A DNA stretch of 64,000 nt from Arabidopsis thaliana (lineage: Eukaryota > Streptophyta > Magnoliopsida > Brassicales > Brassicaceae). Positions 33,447 to 45,816 of the stretch are shown here, piece after piece. The stretch covers positions 15,813,835 to 15,877,834 of the forward strand of contig NC_003076.8 in the NCBI RefSeq assembly GCF_000001735.4, given 5' to 3'. Position 1 is the first letter of the stretch, and the number at the start of each line of letters is the position of its first letter. Under the pieces are notes generated by a model. That model was not told the DNA's origin. It ran no database searches and worked only from the letters and a program-made list of their open reading frames with translations. Made by a program: the position numbers and the translations under genes.

Positions 33447-35193
33447 TTAATTAACCGCAGAGCAAACCCTACGAATTTCTCCATTTGTCCCCGTCTTCAC
33501 ACCAATATTACTCATTTTAACCATTGACCTTGCGAACTGGACATTGAAGTTGCCTCTAGGTGCCATAAACTCTTGCACTATGGATCTTGTGGCCGGACTA
33601 GTCCAAAGAACGTGATCGGATTGAAGAATTCCTCTGTTACGGCTGAGATTGATGAAATAAGATGTGTCAAAAGTGTTTCCACTTCCGGTGTCAAGATCAA
33701 CACGTGCTGATCCGTCGCCGTTTTGGGGACAAAGTCTTTGAAGTTGTGGTACAAATGTTTGGTCCATTGTTGGATCTGCTGTGTTTCCGCTCGAGTTGAA
33801 TATCCTGTTCGTGATAAACCCACATGCAGCTGTTCCGATCGTGTGTCCTCCTCCTATTAATTCATATAGGTTCATCTTCAGTTTGATTAACAATATAATT
33901 GAAAAATATATATATGTAATATGTACACCGAAATAAAACTTAATTTTCTTTGAAAAATACGAAAATGTTTGGTTTAAACATGAACCTGATCCTAGAGTTA
34001 TCCTTATTCTTATGCAAATTAAGTACGAGTGACAATAAACCATGCAGTGCACAACACTAACTATTAAAGTGAATATTCAAAATATGAAAGAAAAAAACAC
34101 GTACGAGGAGTTTCCATCCAAACTAATGTATTGGATCTATTCTGATTTCTAAACGGTGATATATAGGTTACATACCAACAAGAGTGACGAGATCGCGAGT
34201 GTTGAGGCGAAAAGCGGAGAATTTCCTTTGTTGAATGGCTAGAGAGTCACTTGGAGAAGGAAGATTGTTAACGTTCGATGCCAAGGAAACTCTTCCATCT
34301 CTACGTCCTGTTGGAACTTGCCAACTTTGTCCGTTTGTCTACATACACCCATGCAAATTAAAGCCAAACAAACGTTAATTACTCTCTGTCCGCTTGTACA
34401 TTATTTTTGTTTTTACTTTCTTTGTAACCAATACTAAGTTAATATTATAGAAGAAACCAAGTAAAACAAACATAAATGTTACACATAATTGTTTGAAAAT
34501 ATAATATTATAAAATCTATATTTTTTTCAAATATATGTTATGTAAGTTCTTAAGTATCAACGTTTAGTTTGTAAACACAAAACCAAAGAAATGAAGAAAC
34601 GTAATCTTTGTATTTTGGCGTATATATACCTTGTAAAATTAGTTAATATAAAACAAAAAATTGTGTTGCCTTTGTTAATCCTCTTTACTTACTCATATCT
34701 AAATACAAACACAAAATATTGGCATTTAAAACAATCAAGACATAGTTCTTTGCTTATATATGATATATTGATTGTTGTATAATTAGTATATATATAAACT
34801 TACGAGAGAAACCGAATCACGAGCCGCTAAGGCCAAGATATCAGCACAAGAGACAACACCAGGACATGCTGCCTCGAGCTGCCTCTTGGCATCGTCAATG
34901 ACCTCAAAACCATGGAGGTTAACGTTTGCGCCAGCGGTTCTTTCAGAGTTAGGTCCCGATAAAAGCACCGAACCATCACAACCTTGGACAAAGCAATCAT
35001 GGTTGTGCATTCTCAGTAACCCGGGTGCAACCTTTGGATCTGAACCAAAGTGAGATGCCACAGTGGTCCGAACAATTGTCTCGGCATTAGGGCACGTAGT
35101 CGAGTAGAACCCGATCCTCGTACCTTGGCCATAAACGGCGATGAGACAACTAAGGAAGACTATGACCAAAGCAAATGATCGGACCAAGCCCAT
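33447..35193 (-). CDS. PRX62: Class III peroxidase (PRX62)
   Basis: Three exons (34804-35193, 34176-34338, 33447-33853) give 319 residues. Secreted haem peroxidases of this class use H2O2 to oxidise phenolics or generate reactive oxygen in the cell wall. A signal peptide covers about residues 1-22 (ending A-V-Y-G). The distal site is R-M-H-N-H-D-C-F with Arg61 and catalytic His65. The proximal haem ligand is His188 in G-G-G-H-T-I-G. Paired cysteines are in the usual places (T-C-P-N-A-E, V-S-C-A-D, A-A-C-G-F, R-L-C-P, R-R-V-C). Oddity: the residue before the distal His is Asn64, where horseradish peroxidase and most relatives have Phe. Intron positions fit the family. Recalled as At5g39580, linked to root hair growth and cold. 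Confidence 0.95.
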
Positions 35194-37648
35194 TTTTTCT
35201 TTTTGTTGGTTTGTGTTTTAGATAAGACCGCAAGTGTGTTTCGAGTTAGTAGATAGAGTTTGTTTTAGATGCATGGAAAGTGATACGAGAACGTGAGTAA
35301 CTTATAGAGGGATTGAGAAGTCAAATGGTGATGTTGAAGTCAGCGAAAGGGGCTAGAGTGTTGAGGTAATTTGACAAAACGACGACGTTGTAATCCAATT
35401 CAAAACTGAAAACCGCGTTATGTGATTGGTCATGAGCTGGCTTCGCGCGTTGACGATTGCAGATCATGTTGGGTTTGTTTTTTCTCTTTTGTTCGTTTCT
35501 ATCAAACTAATTCCTAATTAATAGTGTGTAATCATTTATAATGAATGTGATTATAGAATATTGTTTTAGCAGGCGTTAAACTTTGATTCAACTCTAATTC
35601 TTTATTAAGGAAACTCGTATTAGTGCATGATATTTTCATCTACAATGCACCGACTTTGGACTGGTTAATCGAATAAGTGTTAAAATACTTTAGGAAAAGA
35701 AAAAGTGTTAAAATATCCAAAACATGAACATCCACTATTCAACAAAAGTTCACTGACCGTCTCACAAAAGTGTTAAAATATCCAAAACATGAACATTCAC
35801 TAATCACTATTCAACAAAAGTCCACGGACATCACTATTCAACAAAAGTCCACGGACCGATCCATCGTGAGAGATTAGTGTATTGACCGGAACATATAGAT
35901 AGTATAGTCTTTAACAAACAAACAAATAACAAAATAGTATAGTGGGTTTTCTTAATAATTAAGCTTTGTTTCTTTGACTGGTTCGGTTTGTTTTGTTCGA
36001 ATTTTAGTAATCTGGAAATGGAAGAATGATGTCGAATTTTTCAGTTCGATTTTTTGGTAAAGATATATATTTCGGATAAAGATCGGGTTCTACCCGCACC
36101 AGGTTTGCTATATAGAATGATGTTGTGATGATAAAGATTAATTCTATACGTTTACTTTCATAACAGATTAATGACTAATGGCGACACGTTGATTGGTGGT
36201 GATCACTGATCAATAGCCAGAACTCATGCTGACTAAGACTAACCATCGTTGTTGGTCCATAGGAATTTTTTCTGCAATTAATTTTTATTTGAAACAATAA
36301 AAATTTGTAACAGAATAGTGACATATAACAAATAAAGAGTTTTCTACTTGTCCCTTTAGGATATAATAAAGTCAGATGTTTTAAAAAGAAGAGTTTTCTA
36401 TGAATTCCTGTTTCTTAAAATAATTTTTGTCAATATAGATGTTATTTTCCTATAAAAATCCATGCATGACGTTAACAAAGACTAGAAAAATTCAAAAATT
36501 GAAGATTATCATATATTATATCTTGTCGTCGTTGATGTATATTCATCGACCAAATTTTGGTCTCTACACATATGTATATATTGGCGTCGAAGCTTAAAAG
36601 AAAAAAAAAGTAAAAACCCTTATGGTCTATATATAAATCTTGTTTTTATGGTACCAAAACCATATTCTAACTAATCGTAACGCAAGTGATCGTCTTTGCT
36701 TCAAATGTAAAGCTAGATAACCTGAACGAGTTTGGATGCTGGCATGCTGCGACCTTGAAGTCGGTCCATTGGGTTTTTATTTGTACATACGGACAACATT
36801 AATTGCCCATGAGTTGCTAAAATCCTTCTCTGGGTCTTGTTACAAGCACCCTCTTCAAATTAGCCTCTATATATTTTGCATGAAAATAGTCTGAGATTTC
36901 CCCGCAAATGATATTTGAATTGGAAATAATTTTTCTCTAACCCCTAACCCCTAAACCCTAAACACTAAATTGCATAATCTCAATTTTTCTGTTGAGCACA
37001 TCTATCTAAAGATGTTAATTGAGCTGTTCAGATCTAAATGGGTGAAGTCCAAATATGAACAAAACTAATGATACAAACTCAATAGCACCGTATCCAAATA
37101 TGACCAAACTCAATAGCACCGTATCCAAATATGACCAAACTCAAATAAGACAATGATTAATTAGACAGTGTATGGAACCTAAATATATAATATAATTTTC
37201 TATTTTCCGCAAAAACACATTTTCTCTCAAACTCAAAGAATTGCATATTTTTTAAATTACATTTTTTTTTTGCCAAAATTGTAAAAATATTTTTTGGAGT
37301 TAAAATGTCAATGTAAACTCCAAATAGCTAGAAAATATTTTGAAATAGACAAATTTAGTGGGAGCTTTGAAACTTTTTCTTTTGGTGAAAATATTAGTTG
37401 GGGTATTCGGCTTAAATACATTTTGCTAATCAGTCCGGTTTAATATTTTCTCGAACCGGAACCGGATCAATCCACAATTGACTCCAATTACGTGGCGAAT
37501 CGTGAAAAGATCATCTATGGAACTGTTCAAAAACGTCTCTTTATTTTCTTAAAGATCAAAAACAAAATTTCTAATCATGGACTCCAATTTCTCTGATCAT
37601 TCCCTCTAATTTCGGATTTTTGCATCTTCTCCGATCATCTTCACCACT
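35194..37648. other. Intergenic with two tandem duplications
   Basis: 35194-35420 is the peroxidase promoter side. 35701-35856 is built of overlapping repeats (gtgttaaaatatccaaaaca twice, then attcaacaaaagt-cca-cgga-type units three times). A perfect 31-bp unit starting caatagcaccgtatcc is repeated in tandem at 37080-37110 and 37111-37141. 36938-36966 is a degenerate telomere-like ccctaaa run. No gene is seen. Confidence 0.6.
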
Positions 37649-39934
37649 ATGGGTGCTTCATCTTCTACAGACGACAAAGAATCATCGGAGAAACGAGAAA
37701 TCGAAAGCCTTGCTGCTTCAACCGGAGCTCTTCCTCTGCTTAAACGATCCTTCTCCAAACTCGTCGATTCTCAAACCAATACTGTTCCTTTTCAATCCTT
37801 GAAGGTATAATTCGATTTCCGTTAATCTGGGTTTTCAATAGAATCGTGTATAATCTAACTTAGGGTTATAAAAATTGGATCTTTGTTTCAGCAAAGTTTT
37901 GGTTTGAGCTACGATACAATTACTACTGAAGGAGAGCAAAAAGTTTCAGACTTGTTTCCCAAATTGTTGGAGCATTTAGGATCATCTTTAGTAGATTTGT
38001 TCTTCGTGCCTGATAAAGAAGGATTGAGTTGGGTTGAGTTTGCTAGTGGTTATGTCAAATGTTGTGGAAGAATGTCGAATTCGATGTCTTTCAACACTTT
38101 GTTGAGAGTTTACTATGTGACAGCTAAAAATGCAGGCTTTTCTCCAAAGCTTGAGTTTGAATCTGATGAAGCTGATTGTAAGATTAACGGGTCGATTTCG
38201 GTTAGTGAATTGCTTGTGTTTCTTTGGATGTGTTGGACAATGTCTTGGGATGGTCGAAGCTCTAAAGCTGCTGAAATGAAAGGGTGTTTGTTTCTTCCGG
38301 ATATTAGTCATTTGATTCTATCAGCAGTGGTGTCTTGCACTGATTCTGAATCTGGAAATAGTTTGGATGTTTGGGAGACTGATGTTTCTGGTTTAGAACT
38401 TGAACTTCCTATCGGGAAATTCTTAACGTGGGCTTTGATGACAGTTCCTTGCCTCACTGAGTGCCTTTCTCACTTTTGTAACTCGAGGCTTCAAAATGTG
38501 ACAAGTGCAGAGGTATTCTTTTTTTACTTGCGAAGTTGTTTCATTGCTTATATTCTTTAAAGAGTCTATCTTAGTACCATTGTTTGTGTGGTTAAGTATA
38601 CAATGGGTTTGAAGTTTTAAAAGAATGCTGAGATATGTGAAGTTTGAATTTATGAATTGCAGGATGGATCTGGACCTTCAAAGTCCACTGCTGTAGATGA
38701 TTCTGCGTCCAAGACAAGCGAAAACACCCTTCTAACATGTGGAAGGGCATGGGCGATTTCTTTGACGAGCAAAAGTACAATAAGCGAGGAGATTTTGAGC
38801 TCATGTTTTCCCGGCAATAGCGGTGAACCAAATGAACATCTTCTATACCGGTATCTCACTGCCTTATATCTGAGCAACTTGTTTATCTTTTCAAGTGTTT
38901 TGAATTTGATTTTAAATTGTCATTCATGTGAACATCTGTTTGTTTATTGAACATTCTGTTTCTACAGTGTAGTTAAGTTATGTTCGTCTCTCTTTCAGCT
39001 CATATTATCACGGGAAAGGCATGAATCGACTGTGGTCCAACGTTGAAGGGTATCATGCTCCTATACTAGTGATAATTTCTGCAAGTTGTAAAGTCGAACA
39101 TGAGGCTACTTCAAGCGAGAGGAAGTGGGTCATTGGTGCAATCTTGCAGCAAGGTTTTGAGAACAGAGATGCATTTTATGGAAGCTCTGGGAACTTGTTC
39201 TCCATAAGTCCAGTCTTTCACGCATTCTCATCTTCTGGTATCGCAAATATCGAACATTTTTCGGCACACTCGCTTTTCCAGTAGTCCAGTCTTTCATACT
39301 TATGTGTTAACAATCTTCAGGTAAGGAGAAAAACTTTGCGTATAGCCATCTGCACCCTGCTGGCGGAGTGTACGACGCACATCCCAAGCCTGTTGGAATT
39401 GGATTCGGGGGAACACTTGGAAATGAGAGAATTTTCATTGATGAAGACTTTGCTAAAATCACAGTCCGTCATCATGCAGTTGATAAAACTTACCAGTCAG
39501 GCTCTCTTTTCCCAAACCAGGTAAAGCCACAACACCATAAAGGAACAAAATGAGTATATCATGCATGTCAAATTTTGTGCTCTTGGATCTTAATAACATC
39601 TCTTGCTAAATATGATTTCTACAGGGTTATTTACCAGTAGAGGCTTTGGTTCTAGATATTGAAGCATGGGGGTTAGGTGGAAACAAGGCTAGGGAAATTC
39701 AACAAAAATACCAGAAAAGAGAAGAGCTTTTCACTAACCAACGTCGAAAGGTAAAAGAAAAACACCAAAAGAGCATGACATCTATTATGACATGCGCAAA
39801 GGTTTTCAAATTTGACACCTTTGTTTTATCTGCAGATCGACTTGAAAACGTTTACGAACTGGGAAGATTCACCTGAGAAAATGATGATGGATATGATGGG
39901 TAATCCTAATGCTCCTAGAAAGGAAGAGAGGTAA
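37649..39934 (+). CDS. TLDc-domain protein
   Basis: Seven exons (37649-37804, 37892-38512, 38663-38850, 38999-39237, 39321-39520, 39625-39750, 39836-39934) give 542 residues; all introns are GT-AG. The N-terminus M-G-A-S-S-S fits N-myristoylation. The TLDc domain covers about residues 325-490 (S-Y-Y-H-G-K-G...W-V-I-G-A-I-L-Q-Q-G-F, then F-A-Y-S-H-L-H-P, G-I-G-F-G-G and L-V-L-D-I-E-A-W-G-L-G-G). TLDc proteins are linked to oxidative stress resistance and V-ATPase regulation in animals and fungi; the plant role is not established. The region before it (about 53-260) is a conserved helical part with many Leu/Trp. A Lys/Arg/Gln-rich helix and M-M-M-D-M-M-G-N-P-N-A-P close the protein. The gene converges on the mL53-like gene. 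Recalled as At5g39590. Confidence 0.92.
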
Positions 39935-40353
39935 TGAATGAAAGACGAGAACTGGTTTGATATATACACACATATACGTTGTTGTCTCTTAAAATATATA
40001 TGCAAGAAACTCTTTTGCTGTTCATGAGCTCTTGGATTCAATGTGTAAGTTATGTATACTAGTGTTGCCAAAACTTGAACCAGCCAGTTGATTTGATATT
40101 TGCCTATAAAAATTGGTTTTTATTCCCAGAGCTTCAATAGCTTCCATAACAGTGTCATAGTCCCGGTTCCTGACCAAAAGTTCATCCATTGCGGTTCACA
40201 TAAACAAGAAAACAATACAAATCTATCAGTCGAAACCCTAAGCTTGAGACACATATCGAGTTGCACACAGCAAACGATCTTACATTCCGAAAAGCTAGAT
40301 TTGTCAAATCAATGAGATTACACCAAGAGATATTGATCGTGCTTGGTGCAGCA
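39935..40353. other. Convergent 3' spacer
   Basis: This holds the 3' ends of the TLDc gene and of the mL53-like gene. No gene is seen. Confidence 0.6.
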
Positions 40354-40937
40354 TCACTTCTTGTCTTCTGCTTTTCTCGGCTGCAAAACACCATAAGACC
40401 AAACAGAGAGGTAAGCAACAGACCCGAAAACAGTACGCGTAAAGAAAATGCTCGAAAATGTTATCGTTTCAGACATGGTTTTGCTTGCAGACCTATATCA
40501 GCTTAAAACTTCATATGCTGTTATCAAAGTTTTCTTCTTTCTAGACTCAAATGAGACATTGAAAATGTGCAATCACATACCTTAACACCAGGAGCCTCTT
40601 GGAGAAGTTCTTCATCAGGGATAATCACAGGCCATTGTTCTCCAGCTTCACGAAACATTTGCTCTGTCTCAAGATACTGACCTTTATCAAGAATCATCTT
40701 TCTAATCGACTGAGCCGAGGTTGCAGCTGCATCAAAAGCTTCCTCAACACCATTAACAAAAGTGACAGTGATCTGCGGCGGCTGCTCATCGGTTCTACGT
40801 TTCACCAAAACCTGACAATTGGGATTCGATTCTTTGGCCTTCCTTGCATTGCATTGAGCTAAGAATTCAACACAAGACGCAAGTCTTGGATCTAATGTGT
40901 TGAACTCAATTCTTACTTTTGATAGAAACTTCAACAT
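40354..40937 (-). CDS. Mitochondrial large ribosomal subunit protein mL53-like
   Basis: Two exons, 40581-40937 and 40354-40380, give 127 residues; the last exon encodes only P-R-K-A-E-D-K-K and a stop. The protein begins M-L-K-F-L-S-K-V-R-I-E-F-N-T-L-D-P-R and contains C-V-E-F-L-A-Q, C-Q-V-L-V-K-R-R and I-T-V-T-F-V-N-G-V-E, the pattern of the small thioredoxin-like MRPL53 family of the mitoribosome. The basic start could serve mitochondrial import. The acceptor of intron 1 (gttttgcag) and donor (aag/gtatg) are strong, but because the last exon is tiny, alternative 3' ends (for instance read-through of the donor) are possible. Recalled as At5g39600. Confidence 0.85.
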
Positions 40938-41763
40938 CTTCTTTAGATATCAAACACTTGACCTAAATCAGCCATTATACAGATCATTTTAGAGAATTAC
41001 CAAAAACCCTAACTTTACATATCTCGCATTAGATTCCATGAAAAAACAGAGAATGATTGCGAATCTATATAAATTTGATATTCAGATAACAACATCATAC
41101 ATCGTAACTTCCAGATTCATAAGAGTCATAGAGATTTGAAGATTAATCTACCTAAATCAGAGCATTCAAATGATTCGTGAAGATATAAGAAGATTCCATC
41201 ACATAGAAATGACTCGTTCTTGGAAGTAAAGGTTTCGAATTTTACCGGTCGACGGAAGCTCTCCGGTTACGATCGTCCGGCGAGATTTAGTTGGGAAGTG
41301 AAGAAGGAGAACGCAGGAGAAGACTGAAGAAAGGGTTTCTGCTGTGTTAAGTGAAGGTAATAACCGATGGTTCGGTTTGTGATGAAGCCAAATAGAATTA
41401 ATTAGGCATGCGATTCCGACAGAACCGAACCGATATTAGGACAAATCGGTTCTGTTCTTGATGAAGTGAGTAAACCGATCGGGTGGCTTCTAAAATTATG
41501 TTTTGGTTCGATTCAGAGGTAGATAACCGACGGTTAACTGCATTCTAATACTACAGTAAAACCTTTATAATGTCGGGACTACTATATTTTATGAATTTAT
41601 AACTGAAATTCATTTATCTATAAATTAATATTATTATTTCAGAGTATAAATTAATATTTATTAATAAAGTTTTATTTTTAATTGTTAAATTTTAGAAAAA
41701 TATAAATTCAAATAATTTCTAATGAAATTGATAGTTTGGATTTTATAAAAACAAACAAATTTA
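40938..41763. other. mL53-like leader/promoter and AT-rich spacer
   Basis: 40938-41350 is the leader and promoter of the mL53-like gene. 41550-41760 has the look of a plant MITE arm (ctacagtaaaacctttataatgtcggga, then AT-rich inverted taaattaatatt motifs), but no partner terminus was found. Confidence 0.45.
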
Positions 41764-42198
41764 GGGTCCGATTGGTGACATGACTAAAAAATAACAAACA
41801 GAAAAAGAAAAAAATGATAAAATAGGAATGAAAAGGTGTGGGTGTAAAGGAAAAATAAAACAAATGTTACTGTAAATAATAACCAAAACATAGAAAAAAT
41901 TGTAATAAAAATTAAAAAATAAAGAGATTATTTTTAATTAAATATTAAATATAAAACGAACATAAATTTAATTTTTAATTAATAAATATTTAATTTATTT
42001 TCCTATTTGTTCCTCATCAAATTTTGGGAAGGAACAATTTTCTTCTAACATTCCTAAAAAAATGAGGAATGATTAGGAATATTGTGAGGTCTACATGTTA
42101 CAATTTGGAAAAAAATATTACTAGTGATTGGTGAAAAAAAAGAGGAACATGTTGTTCCTCCCCATTCCTTCTCTAAATAATGGTCACCAATCGGACCC
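41764..42198. mobile_element. PIF/Harbinger (Tourist-like) MITE, 435 bp
   Basis: The terminal inverted repeats GGGTCCGATTGGTGAC are perfect (41764-41779 and 42183-42198). The flanks are TTA on both sides (41761-41763 and 42199-42201), the diagnostic 3-bp target duplication of PIF/Harbinger. The interior is A/T-rich with no coding frame. It lies 17 bp from a solo LTR. Confidence 0.93.
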
Positions 42199-42218
42199 TT
42201 ACTTTTGGATTTGATAGT

Positions 42219-43110
42219 TGTTGGGGTCGGATTCCCCCACAAGCAAGACCGAGCCAAACAGTCTAAGAATAACAATCACCTCATAGTTAAACATATAAAT
42301 GGCCCCTAGCCTAGAACAAAGCACCTCGGGACCTTATTCGATCGACCGTCCCGAAGAGAGTTTGTAAAATGGCTCGGGTGTTAATCATATGAACACAGCC
42401 CGAGCCAATCGTGAGAACGCTGCGGGAAACATCTATATCGGCTCGGGAGACAGCCAACTGAGCTTAATGGAGTCATCAAGCGCGCCCCGAGCCGGTACAT
42501 ACCGTTTGCCCCGAAGCCACCTCTCAAACGACCACCGAGCCGTGAAAAACACGCGAGGCAAAGACTTGTAAAAACCATTCATTCTCCAAGGATCTTTTCC
42601 GGTAAAATAGGATCTTTTATGGGACTTTCGGAAATGATAAAGGAGAATCTTTGAAGATAATGTCGAAATCAGGAAATCTCCCCAAAACCTCCGAAGAATA
42701 AGGAGAATATCCTTAGGACGATTATCCTCTAGAATCGACCTAAGGATAAATAAGAATCTTCCGAAGAATATCGGTAGGGAGGCGGTTTAAGGATCCTATA
42801 TAAAGTGCCTTAGGGACTTCACAAAGGGGGGATCTTTGGATACTCACAAGAAACGCATAACTTTATACATATTGAGAACTACGAATGGCTTGATCCCTTC
42901 ACAGGGTACGTAGGCAATCCATTATGGATGCAGCTATACCTTTTTAAAACCCTAATTCTTTTTCTGTTCTTGAGCAAACCCTAATGTATTTCAGAAGAGA
43001 TTAGAACCTCTTTTATTATCGAGTCTTGGATAGAATACCTAATGAAGAAAAATTATTAGATTTGTTTTCCCTCTCTAAACAAATCTATTGTGTGAATCCT
43101 TGGTTCAACA
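42219..43110 (+). mobile_element. Solo LTR, 892 bp, probably Gypsy class
   Basis: The segment begins TGTTGGGGTCGG and ends GGTTCAACA, so it has TG...CA ends with a 5-bp inverted TGTTG/CAACA. Flanks are atagt (42214-42218) and ataat (43111-43115), 4 of 5 matching, as for an aged 5-bp target duplication. A TATA box (ctatataaag, 42796-42805) and downstream leader features lie where an LTR promoter would. GC content is much higher than neighbouring DNA, with recurring ctcggg/cccgag motifs. No primer-binding site, pol or second LTR is present, so it arose by LTR-LTR recombination. The family is not named. Confidence 0.85.
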
Positions 43111-43115
43111 ATAAT

Positions 43116-43522
43116 TTAAATTTAGAAGAAAAAAACAAATAAAAATTGACAATCAATATCAAAGACAAGAAAATTCACTCATACAAGTGATATACATAAA
43201 TTCAAATTCATTACTAGTGACTTCAATAGTTCAATTATTGGATTTAGGCCGCCTATATGACTATTGAAATGAAAATCTGTAATTTTTAGAATTTGAAAAC
43301 TTAAACAAATTTTTAGTTTTTTTTTAGAAACGTTTATAGAGGATACTAGAATAAGATAGTTTAAAAACACAATATTTTTTGGTAGAAAAATATTGAAGGA
43401 TATGTTCAGATTAAAAATGATGTACCAAGTTGTATCAAATGTATAAACATTTTTATTAATTTTTATATGATAGCTAATTTCTGATTATTATTTTCTTTAC
43501 TAGCTATCTTTTTTATATATTA

Positions 43523-43559
<37 letters not shown>

Positions 43560-44756
43560 TTAATAATACTAAATCTGACTGGTATGTCAATTAAACTGAA
43601 TAATAGCGAAAGAAAAAAATAATTGATAGCAGAATGAACTAAAATGAATAAAGTTTTTGAAAAATAGTCACATAATGTAAAATAAATAGTACAGCAGATT
43701 AATGATGTTGTATTTTTGATTTTTAATAATTTTAAGACGCCTGTATATATAGTAGAATTACTTTTTAAAAATATGAAAACGTAAAATGTTATACTATCGA
43801 TCATGTTTATTGTTTGTTTAGTAAATAACAAACTTGAAGAGAAACATGAACTAAGACTATGATCATCTCAAAGTATTTATAAGCCATATGCAATTTTATT
43901 TTTAAACATATGTTATCAATGGCCAGAGGAACGCAAGAAGATTTGGAGACGTAATAATATTATCCGATGAGGAAGTTGGTATAAAGTTGCGTATTGTGCA
44001 TGTAATTGAGTTACTGGCGGCGTTGCAAAATTAATTCACACATGTTATTTACTTATTTATATATATCACACATGTTCATGTTTCATTTTGATGTAGTTGT
44101 AAGCTCTCTCTTTCTTTTTTTTTTTCCAAAAACATGTTATCGATCTTAGGGTTACGTTGGGAACATTATCATTTTGCTAAACGAAAATGTCCAAATTAGA
44201 AATTGGGAAAACATTTAGGTAGTATGAAAACAAGATGATCACCTAAACATGTTAAGTTTGACATAACAATATAATAATGATAAATATCTATGAAACTTTG
44301 TTAAATACTCATAAGTCATAATATCAACTCTTTGGTTGGTGGCCTAACATATGTCATGTAAAATTTCGTCATTGAGAAGAACAGTAAACAAATTTGGCTT
44401 CTAACTACTCTAGTTTCAAATTTATAAAAACAAAAACTTCACACCAATATAAAATAATTATGTATGTGTTTTAAAATTTTCATATTATATTTTCTTACCT
44501 TCTTTGTGTGTTTTAAAAATAAAATTTTATTTAAATGTGTTAACTTGACTTTAGCATTGTACATGGCAAATAAATTAAGATTTTTATTTAATTAGGAAGT
44601 CTATTGAGTACATAAAAAACACTAATGCTACATAACAAAAGCAATTGACTTTCTAGCATATTTTTTTCTCCTTTTTTACAAAAAAATGTAACAAGAATAT
44701 TCATTCACACACACGAACACATGACTACTACAAGTCTACAACATAACTTATACAAC
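43116..44756. other. Intergenic, AT-rich, with (TA)n
   Basis: A (TA)n microsatellite spans 43526-43555. No gene is seen; the end is the 3' flank of ORE1. Confidence 0.55.
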
Positions 44757-45816
44757 TCAGAAATTCCAAACGCAATCCAATTCTTCTGTACCGGACGAAT
44801 CACGACCGTCGAAAGGTTTGCCGGAGAATTGAGTTTCTTGACCGTCAAGCAACAGCTTCATTAGCGAATAATTGTCTTGTAAAAACAGAGGATCCGAGTA
44901 AAACAGAGAACCAAAACCGTCTTTGGACTCGTGGACAAGTCTTTTGTCTTCGGTTTCTTGGTCGGAGAAGCAGGTCACGTGAGACGACGAACCGGTGAAG
45001 GAGTCTCGTTGAGAACAATCCATTAACGAAGGTAAACCGGCTGGTTCCATTCGGTTAATGTGTGGATCAAGCATTGACATTGGAACCTTTGTACCATCGG
45101 CACGTTTTTGGAAAACACGACATATAACCCATTCGTTCTACATTCACAAACAACCAAACAAAAGAATTAATTTCAAGTCCCCAAAAAAAACAAAAGACAG
45201 AAACACACAAAATCTCTTAATGTTATTACCTTAGCTGTTTGGGGAAGATTTTCAATACAATATTTGCCTTCTAAACGATATTCATGCATAACCCAATTGG
45301 TTTTAACTCCTTTAGGAGCTCTTCCTTTATAGAAAACCAAAGTTTTCTTCATACCCACAAGTGATTTTCCCTTGAATATCTCTTTGTCTTTTCCTGTGGC
45401 TTTCCAATAACCGGCTTCTGTCGCCCGGTTTGTCCTTAAACCGGTCGGGTATTTCCGGTCTCTCACACAGAAGAAATACCATTCTTTTTCTCCCATCTTA
45501 GCCTTCCCTGTTCCAACAAAACCAGCCATGTATCAGAATTCAGAACCATGAGTTTAATGGTAGAAAGAAGACAAACAAAAGACTTGAGGAAATAGAAAGA
45601 TAAGGTGTGAAACTTACATGGTAAGTCCCAAGGCTCAATCTTGTTGAGATCAACTTCACCAATGGCAGTAGCAGAGAAGAAAGTGTTGAAAACCTTTGGT
45701 TTGAGGTAGTGAGTTATGAGTTCTTCATCAGTAGGGTGAAATCTGAATCCTGGTGGTAGATCTATATGTTCTTCATCTTCTACCATTTCGACGATTCTTG
45801 ATGCCTCGTAATCCAT
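44757..45816 (-). CDS. ORE1: NAC transcription factor ORE1/ANAC092
   Basis: Three exons (45618-45816, 45230-45507, 44757-45137) give 285 residues. ORE1 (NAC2/NAC6/ANAC092) is a nuclear activator of age-, ethylene- and salt-induced leaf senescence and cell death. The NAC domain spans about residues 20-165, with [15 protein letters not shown] (subdomain A), [20 protein letters not shown] (C), [16 protein letters not shown] (D) and W-V-M-H-E-Y-R-L (near E). Introns are at the two positions typical of NAC genes. The C-terminal activation region is acidic/Ser-rich and ends V-W-N-F. The third exon carries the miR164 target site at 44963-44983. Locus recalled as At5g39610. Confidence 0.97.
44963..44983 (-). 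promoter_or_regulatory. miR164 target site in ORE1 mRNA
   Basis: The plus strand here differs from the miR164 sequence at four of 21 positions (1, 13, 20, 21), so the ORE1 transcript pairs with miR164 across the cleavage centre (positions 10-11). The codons give C-F-S-D-Q, as I recall for ORE1. miR164 control of ORE1 in ageing leaves is established. Confidence 0.92.

Noticed and set aside
36938-36966. Telomere-like ccctaaa run
   Set aside because: Only a few degenerate units; such telo-box-like runs are common near Arabidopsis promoters.
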